From positions 879,817-890,460 of the forward strand of contig CAJNDS010000857.1 in NCBI GenBank assembly GCA_905221605.1: DNA of 10,644 nucleotides, given 5' to 3'. The notes under the pieces were generated by a model. It made no database searches. It was not told the origin of the DNA and saw only the letters and a program-made list of their open reading frames with translations. Made by a program: the position numbers and the translations under genes. The first letter of the stretch is position 1, and each line of letters starts with the position of its first letter. Below are positions 6,119 to 10,644 of this stretch, piece by piece. The DNA is from Symbiodinium natans (lineage: Eukaryota > Sar > Dinophyceae > Suessiales > Symbiodiniaceae).

Positions 6119-7079
6119 GTTCCTCGTCTTTCCCCTTTCGCCCTTGAGCAACTTGCTGTTTCGAGGAACCAGCACTGCTCGACGTGCCCTGGGGGGGGGG
6201 ACTATGAGCACTAGTCGCAAAGGCAGAACTACCCCCAGCACCGACACTCGCAGGCCTGGCAAAAGAAGCATGAAAACTTGCCTTGCGGATGTCGGGAGGG
6301 CACTTTGGAAGCCGTGTTGAAATCCCAAAGGCTAATTACACGGTCCAGTCGCGGTGCTGAGTAGTATTGAGAGAGCGCGTGGCAGTGGAGCGGTGATCAT
6401 CGTCGTTTTGGTGGTTTGCTCAGTCAAACACGAGTAGATGCGATGATCTTGAACGACCCCCCCCCCGACGCCGAACACATGAGCTTGAGCCGAACCGGTT
6501 GGCACATGTCAACTCAGAGTCACTTCGCACTTCTTTGCCAGTTTACATGAATCATGTCATTGGGAAGAGCACGAGGTCCAAGCCCAACCCCTGGCCCAAC
6601 CCCATCCCAACCTCAACTGTTGAATGTCGTACCTGCATGGGCTGTAGCCGACAGTACTTGTCTTGCAGCAACACGTCGACCGGTATAAAAGAGTGCGTTC
6701 CGAATCTAGCAAACGAGTAGTATGAACAAGACCCAGGTTGAAGCAGGCTGCCAGGTGAACGCGTTGTGAACGCTGAAGGGTGAATGGGTGGATAGTGATG
6801 GATCTTTCCGATTCGAGTCATTCGGGTAGTTCTCTAACTCAGGTTCCCTTTTCGTTCCACGGCACCTTGAAATAAAGGAGACCGCCCCCCAAAAGGCACT
6901 CTAATACCTAGAGAACGGCCCATATAGGGGGAAAGCCTCCGCCTCGAGCGACCTTGCCTCGGCCTCGCCTCGGCCTCTTTTCAAAGAAGTCCACAAGTCC
7001 TCATAAGGAGGGGCGAGGCCCAAAGAAGGGGCGGGCAAGTGGGCTTTAAGTTTTTCAGAGACTCCACCTTTTCTGTGTC
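6119..7079. other. Stretch with no supported gene
   Basis: Open frames on both strands overlap here without clear coding character. A short GCCTCG-rich repeat is present around 6955-6978, and C/G runs lie near 6190-6199 and 6458-6466. A minus-strand frame from 7260 down to 6901 ends in AEAFPLYGPFSRY and contains LAPPYEDLWTSLKRG. It looks protein-like but cannot be distinguished from chance. Confidence 0.4.
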
Positions 7080-7421
7080 TTACAGGCCTCGGTGCAAAGT
7101 GTAAAGCGTGAAGCCTTCCATGGCAGCTTGCCCAGGAGCTCCGTTCAAAGTCAGCGGAGCTTCTGCTCCGAGTCTGCTCGATGCAGCCCCGCTTGCATGG
7201 GGCGGCATGGGGCGAGACATTGCTGAATGCCACAATACAGAATCCGAAAATGCTGAGCACATTGCGCGCTTGGGCGTGGGAGAAGATCTTTGTTGACTGA
7301 TTTGGAACCTTTGCTGACCTTTTTTGGCCATGTGGCTGTAAGCGATGTCCTTCATGTTCTTGCCGTCACTACACATTGACAGGTTCTGGTAGGTAAGGCG
7401 TGCCAAAGGCACTTCGAATAG
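7080..7421 (-). CDS. Weak minus-strand coding candidate
   Basis: After a TGA at about 7422-7424 the frame is open for over 110 codons and contains VPLARLTYQNLSMCSDGKNM and KDIAYSHMAKKGQQRF, which look protein-like, followed by a proline/alanine-rich part ending LHRGL. A GTAAGA overlaps the stop codon and could be a donor. There is no recognisable domain. The + strand frame through 7108-7296 is an overlapping alternative. Confidence 0.22.
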   Translation of the reverse strand, partial: LFEVPLARLTYQNLSMCSDGKNMKDIAYSHMAKKGQQRFQISQQRSSPTPKRAMCSAFSDSVLWHSAMSRPMPPHASGAASSRLGAEAPLTLNGAPGQAAMEGFTLYTLHRGL

Positions 7422-7479
7422 TCACACGAGTTTGACCACCTGAATCCCATCTTCCACTGATGAACTGTTCACGAAAGCT

Positions 7480-7513
7480 AGCTCCTTGGAGCTTGCAAAT
7501 TTTTCGTTTGCAA
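7480..7513. other. Two adjacent perfect hairpins
   Basis: AGCTCC-TT-GGAGCT (7480-7493) is directly followed, overlapping by one base, by TTGCAAA (7493-7499), a 7-nt loop and TTTGCAA (7507-7513). No flanking gene suggests a terminator or regulatory role. Confidence 0.6.
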
Positions 7514-7811
7514 ACCTGTCTCTCTGGTGTTCAGGTGGGTCAACAAGCGACTAACTGGTATGAAAATCAATAAGTTAAAGGGCTGCGTGGGTTAAGGAGC
7601 TTGAGACCCTCGCTCCGTGGGACTTTGCAAGACCAGGCCTTGTGTGTCTGGACGTTTCTGTCAGGCATATATTTTCCAGGCAGAACTAAGTAAACGCAGT
7701 TAGCAAGCACAGCGGAGAGACTTCGCTGCCCCTCGGTCGTGTTGAATGCGGCCCTTCAAGTGTATAGGGGAGCAAGAATCTTGGTGAGGGCCGAGCGGCG
7801 CCCCCCACCCC
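7514..7811. other. Stretch with no supported gene
   Basis: No open frame, repeat or splice-site pattern stands out on either strand. Confidence 0.5.
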
Positions 7812-7814
7812 GAT

Positions 7815-7938
7815 TTCATTATTATTAATTGGTATTAATTAAATAAGAAATAGAAATGTAAATCTAAGTTTAAATATAAATATAAGTATTAATATTATTA
7901 TTTTAATATAGAAATGAGTATATATATATATATATATA
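7815..7938. other. AT-rich island 2 with (TA)10
   Basis: Almost pure A/T sequence with short ATTATTA and TTAAATA motifs starts immediately after a C-rich stretch (7801-7810) and ends in (TA)10 at 7919-7938 before GGCC. The borders are sharp. No coding or structural RNA feature is visible. Confidence 0.75.
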
Positions 7939-8159
7939 GGCCACATTGGTTGATGTCCCGTGTTCGTGCACATGAGCTGGGGTCAGCAAATGTTCGTCAG
8001 ACTCCAGTCTTCTGAGCGCTTGCACCTGGTTTGTGCACACGCGGCAAATGCGGGCTGCCTTACAGAATTATTTTGGAGGAAGACCCGGTTCCGGGATAAT
8101 TAGGTTCCGAATAAGTTTGGAAATGTTGAGAAGCCATAGTGTTGCCTAACGTCGTGGTT

Positions 8160-8620
8160 GCGGAATTCCGGTGACTGTGCGGGTGAAAGCGCGGGGGGCA
8201 GGGTTCAGATTCTTCAAGAATGTAAATGAGAACAGCTGATCTCTGAAAACCTGCGGCAACTTTGTCTTGTTCCCGTCGCACCCCGATCAATTTGATTGCT
8301 GAGTTTCTGTGGGCAGCGTGGTCGAAAAGCCGGACGACAATATTGAGGTTCTTGAAAAAGCGGAAATCAGAAAATCGGATCCCTTAGAACCAATGACGAT
8401 TTTTGCTTGTTTGCGTTGCGCCCCGACCAATTCGGTTGCTGAGTTTCTGCGGGCTGTGCTGTCGAAGTGGCGGGCGGCCGGATTGAGATTCTTCAGCAAA
8501 CGGACGTCTGAGAGCCAGCGTCGACTTTGTCTTGTTCCCGTCGGACCCCATCAATGTGGTTGTCAATGAACGGAAATACGAAAGTCTGATTTTCTCAGAG
8601 CCTCTGACGATTGTGATCGA
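8160..8620 (+). repeat. Diverged tandem repeats of about 125-140 bp
   Basis: Units start with TTTGTCTTGTTCCCGTCG at 8261 and 8526 and with the variant TTTTGCTTGTTTGCGTTGCG at 8401. The first two share CCCCGAYCAATT and TTGCTGAGTTTCTG with the same spacing. A GATTCTTCA block recurs at about 8207 and 8487. A block ending TGACGATT recurs at about 8394 and 8605. The array therefore holds about three to four units, some with internal gaps. Overlapping open frames on both strands are best explained as by-products of the repeat. Confidence 0.75.
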
Positions 8621-8629
8621 TTTCGTATA

Positions 8630-8800
8630 TGCCCTAAACCCGAAACCCTGAAACAAAACCCTCAACCTGAATTCAAAACCCTGCACCCTGAACCTTAAGC
8701 CCTACCAATTTTGAGGAAGAATATTGTACCTTAAACCATTGAAGCTCAAACCGAAACCCCAGAATCCTAAAACCTCAAAACGCAGAGCCCTAATTGTAAA
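8630..8800 (+). repeat. Degenerate telomere-like CCCTAAA/CCCTGAA repeats
   Basis: Beginning with GCCCTAAACCCGAAACCCTG the sequence continues as imperfect 7-8-bp units (AAACCCT, CCCTGAACC, CCTTAAGCCCTA, CCTTAAACC, TCCTAAAACC, GCCCTAA). It resembles the plant/alga/dinoflagellate-type telomere repeat CCCTAAA but is heavily mutated, so it is interstitial rather than a chromosome end. Confidence 0.65.
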
Positions 8801-8819
8801 CGCTTGCGCGCCCGCAGGA

Positions 8820-9060
8820 AAGGAGGAAAGAGGGCCTCAAAAAAAGGGAGGGGGTATCCCGGGCAAGGGGGGGTCCCAGGGAAGGTCATGGGGGCTCCCA
8901 GAAGGGGTCCCTGGCCAACTTCGTTGGAGCGCCCAGCTGCTGACAGGCCGAACTCCCCGGCATCAGTTTGCAGCTCCTCCAAGCAATGGGGGGGGGGGGG
9001 GTCCCACAAGGCCGGGGGGGGACAAAAGTTGGCACGGAAGGGTGGGTTGTGGGGAAGGAG
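8820..9060 (+). other. G-rich block with long G runs
   Basis: Many G tracts occur, including 14 G at 8988-9001 and 8 G at 9014-9021, giving quadruplex potential on the + strand. Open frames across it on both strands are Gly/Pro-rich low-complexity readings. The block separates the two telomere-like stretches. Confidence 0.6.
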
Positions 9061-9107
9061 ACCGGATCCGTGTCTGCTTGTTCCAAACACTGCTCGGCAG
9101 GAAGCCG

Positions 9108-9180
9108 AGCCTAATCCCCAGAATCTTAAAATCATCAGGCCCCTGGCCCCTCCAAGAAAGCCTTAAGCCCTAGAATCTGA
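9108..9180 (+). repeat. Second degenerate telomere-like stretch
   Basis: CCTAATCCCCAGAATCTTAA and CCTTAAGCCCTAGAATC echo units in the 8630-8800 block (CCAGAATCCTAAAA, CCTTAAGCCCTA). This suggests that the G-rich block was inserted into, or arose inside, one repeat field. Confidence 0.45.
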
Positions 9181-9568
9181 CACCTTGGAATCCCTGCAGG
9201 GTGCAGAGTTCTGGAGCACAGGAAGCATGCGCAACACCATCAAAAAGTTGTCGCACAATTCTGTATTCAACACAGTTGAATTGGTTTCTTTTGGGAAAAC
9301 ATGTTTCTTCAATCGCGTTAAACAAATCTAGGCGGCACTAGGTTCTGTGGGGAAGCAGCGCTCAGGAGGATTTGGGGTTGACTGTTTGGGATCAAACGTG
9401 CTGGGTGGGTGCTGCGAAGCAGCCATCGGGCAGGTGTTCTGAGTAGACGCCTGCAGCAGGTTTGACGTCACATGTGTCGCATGAAAATTCATCTGACCAG
9501 ATTGTACAATATTGTGCTTGTTGTAGTGAACTGATTCAGGTAGAACGCGTTCTGAACCTCTGTAGCAG
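9181..9568. other. Stretch with no supported gene
   Basis: No convincing exon or repeat is seen. It would be the end of the large intron, or the promoter side of a separate gene starting near 9569. No TATA-like or other promoter motif stands out. Confidence 0.45.
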
Positions 9569-9670
9569 TCGCCTGTGTTAACTCGTGGTCTTGAGCGTGA
9601 GCGGCGTCGCCATGCAGAAGAATCCCGTACCCGAGAAATGGAAGAAGGCCGGGCAGACGACGCAGATTTG
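9569..9670 (+). CDS. Coiled-coil exon (LERERRRHAEESRTRE...)
   Basis: The frame reads SPVLTRGLERERRRHAEESR, then TREMEEGRADDADL, a strongly charged helix. It ends on a codon boundary before GTTTGT (9671). The acceptor is probably the AG ending at 9568 (TGTAGCAG), though the AG at 9595 is a shorter option. It joins in phase 0 to the exon at 9718 across a 47-nt intron. Confidence 0.6.
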
Positions 9671-9717
9671 GTTTGTTTAAAGGTTCGGAAGCTGCGAATT
9701 CGACATGTGGGGACCAG

Positions 9718-9799
9718 GAGCCCGAGCTTCGAGTGGCGCTGGCCCGCAAAAGCTTGGCCTACCTGTCTCGCGAGCTGCAGGAGTTTCTGAGAGAAAATG
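9718..9799 (+). CDS. Coiled-coil exon (EPELRVALARKSLAYLS...)
   Basis: Bounded by GGACCAG followed by G, and by GTGTGA at 9800. It encodes EPELRVALARKSLAYLSREL, then QEFLREN and one base (phase 1). Leucine, valine and tyrosine fall in heptad-like positions. It is one of the most convincing exons in the window. The 56-nt intron that follows joins it in phase to 9856. Confidence 0.68.
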
Positions 9800-9855
9800 G
9801 TGTGAATCCAGCATAATCCAGCTATGCACGGAGCCTCAGGAGTTCATTGCGGCAG

Positions 9856-9895
9856 GGTTCGCACGAGAGCAGAAGACGAGGACTAAAGCCTTTTG
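9856..9895 (+). CDS. Small exon (GFAREQKTRTKAF)
   Basis: This 40-nt exon lies between TTGCGGCAG and GTAAAT (9896). It encodes FAREQKTRTKAF, with split codons at both ends. The first completes a glycine codon with the base left by 9799. The last leaves TG, completed to TGG (Trp) by the exon at 9971. Phase agrees on both sides. Confidence 0.6.
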
Positions 9896-9970
9896 GTAAA
9901 TGGCTAGGTGTAGCATTCTCGTTGTTGTGCTTCCGAGGCTCCATATGCTTTCTTTTGGAGTCTCTCGTAG

Positions 9971-10022
9971 GCTCGATGACACCCTGAATGCGTTGAAGGC
10001 TTCAAGGGCCGACGAGGAGGGG
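9971..10022 (+). CDS. Coiled-coil exon (LDDTLNALKASRADEEG)
   Basis: Starts after TCTCTCGTAG and encodes LDDTLNALKASRADEEG. I end it at 10022, where GCAAGG follows. This matches the GC-AG donor type and leaves phase 0 for the next exon at 10090. No GT in a suitable position gives that result. The intron would be 67 nt. Confidence 0.58.
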
Positions 10023-10089
10023 GCAAGGGGAAGGACATGCGGTTGTTTTCTGTTTGGTGCTGTGCTATGCTATACGTCGCCGACTTTAG

Positions 10090-10266
10090 GAAACGCGGCA
10101 AAACTTGCTGCTGGCGATCCGCAAGGCTCGGAGGCTGCATCTCATGTCTCATGTCAGCTCACTGCTCCGCCGAATCCAGGAACTGCCATGCCTGCCAGCA
10201 CAGCAAGCGGAGCAGCACCTATGGCGAGCCTTTCGCCACAAGGCTGTGGTTGCCGACTCTGCATGA
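10090..10266 (+). CDS. Helical exon, possibly terminal (ETRQNLLLAIRKARRL...)
   Basis: After CGCCGACTTTAG the frame encodes ETRQNLLLAIRKARRLHLMS, HVSSLLRRIQELPCLPAQQA, EQHLWRAFRHKAVVADSA and then TGA at 10264-10266. It is rich in Leu, Arg and His and very unlike the noncoding readings around it. It has no ATG at its start, as expected for an internal or last exon. If a GC donor at 10261 (GCATGA) were used, the stop would be removed and the frame would continue at 10297 in phase. Confidence 0.62.
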   Translation, partial: ETRQNLLLAIRKARRLHLMSHVSSLLRRIQELPCLPAQQAEQHLWRAFRHKAVVADSA

Positions 10267-10296
10267 TAGGTCTACATCAAGTTGGTCGTTCTGCAG

Positions 10297-10420
10297 GTGA
10301 ACTCCCTCCGCTGCTTGGGGCAGAGAGCGGTGCTCCTCGCACTTCAGGCTGGGAGGTGTATGAGCGATTCAGGCCATAATTCGATCCCCGGTCAGCCAGT
10401 CAGCCAGTCAGCTCCTACTT
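10297..10420 (+). CDS. Possible further exon
   Basis: GTCGTTCTGCAG precedes a frame reading VNSLRCLGQRAVLLALQAGR, in phase 0 with codon position 10260. It stays open to the window end. Helix character is clear for about 20 codons and then fades through a GTCAGCCA repeat. The true end is not determined. If the stop at 10264 is used, this would be 3' untranslated sequence. Confidence 0.35.
10389..10411 (+). repeat. 8-bp tandem repeat (CAGTCAGC type)
   Basis: GTCAGCCA is repeated about 2.6 times between 10391 and 10411, ending GTCAG just before CTCC. Confidence 0.85.
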
Positions 10421-10467
10421 GTGTCATTTGGAGGTCTCGAGCCGTGAAGGTGCAAAGGATCACACAG

Positions 10468-10600
10468 GAGCCTGCCATGCATCCGAATCATCAGATGCGC
10501 GGAAGCGCCGCCGCACGGAGGCCTCGGCAGCCGAGGGCGGAGAAAAAGGAGGAGCGCGTGACAAGAGCAGGGACGAGGGCCAGAAGCTACTCTGTCATCC
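10468..10600 (+). CDS. Possible exon with basic, nuclear-signal-like cluster
   Basis: After GATCACACAG one frame reads ACHASESSDARKRRRTEASA, then AEGGEKGGARDKSRDEGQK, a Ser/Glu/Arg/Lys-rich disordered-looking segment with KRRR. It differs in frame from the 10297 reading. No phase-consistent donor/acceptor pair linking them was found. The right boundary is unknown. Confidence 0.33.
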
Positions 10601-10628
10601 GCATTGGAGGGCGTATTTTTTGCTTCAC

Positions 10629-10644
10629 TTTTTTTTTTTTTTTT
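10629..10644 (+). repeat. Poly-T at window end
   Basis: Sixteen consecutive T close the window. It may be a microsatellite, an intronic pyrimidine tract or an assembly edge. Confidence 0.9.

Noticed and set aside
8060-8686. Several minus-strand open frames of 70-100 codons
   Set aside because: They are repeated readings of the tandem units with mixed frames. The repeat explains them.
8724-9173. Open frames of 120-149 codons over the G-rich block
   Set aside because: Low-complexity Gly/Pro/Arg readings on both strands, driven by G runs.
1-10644. Dinoflagellate spliced-leader relics, tRNA or rRNA genes, CRISPR arrays, bacterial promoters or terminators
   Set aside because: None was seen by eye on either strand. 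No CCATTTTGGCTCAAG-like segment, cloverleaf or regularly spaced short repeat array is present.

Overview
The window reads as nuclear DNA of an intron-dense microbial eukaryote, most likely a dinoflagellate (Symbiodiniaceae-like is my best guess; confidence about 0.6). The evidence is many short coding islands on the + strand separated by introns of about 50-170 nt, a strong preference for a G right after the acceptor AG, and at least one likely GC-AG intron. There are also long CT, poly-G and poly-C tracts and degenerate CCCTAAA-like interstitial repeats. I found no bacterial operon structure, ribosome-binding sites, rRNA, tRNA or CRISPR array, and no spliced-leader-like sequence.

Region 1 (1-4994, +): part of a gene for a long charged alpha-helical (coiled-coil) protein of unknown family, entering from the left edge. 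The best part is a chain of exons at 651-695, 816-870, 960-976, 1148-1259 and 1308 onward, whose codon phases agree across every junction with canonical GT-AG ends. More coiled-coil exons follow at about 1841-1908, 3365-3549, 3791-3862/3889-3940, 4059-4106, 4171-4206, 4345-4430, 4554-4592 and 4891-4994. The reading frame is disturbed near 94, at a G run (1407-1410) and around 3863, so the gene is either decaying or the sequence carries small indels. A stretch without a convincing exon (1946-3290) holds three diverged copies of a GC-rich module.

Region 2 (4995-9568): about 4.6 kb with no convincing + strand exon. It could be one large intron or an intergenic gap. It holds a broken protein-coding stretch on the minus strand (about 4990-5633, with two frame changes and two in-frame TGA codons), two sharply AT-rich islands (5860-6116 and 7815-7938), a weak minus-strand reading (7080-7421), and a pair of hairpins. 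It also holds diverged tandem repeats of about 125-140 bp (8160-8620), degenerate telomere-like repeats (8630-8800, 9108-9180) and a G-rich block.

Region 3 (9569 to the right end, +): a second well-phased exon chain (9569-9670, 9718-9799, 9856-9895, 9971-10022, 10090-10266) encoding another leucine/arginine/glutamate-rich helical protein segment. It may be the 3' part of the region 1 gene or a separate gene. Possible further exons, one with a basic cluster, lie between 10297 and the poly-T at the window end.

No gene could be assigned to a named family from sequence alone, and I see no defensible evidence of a new multi-gene system. The most interesting items are the broken minus-strand gene, the very small exons and possible very small intron, and the repeat block at 8160-8800.
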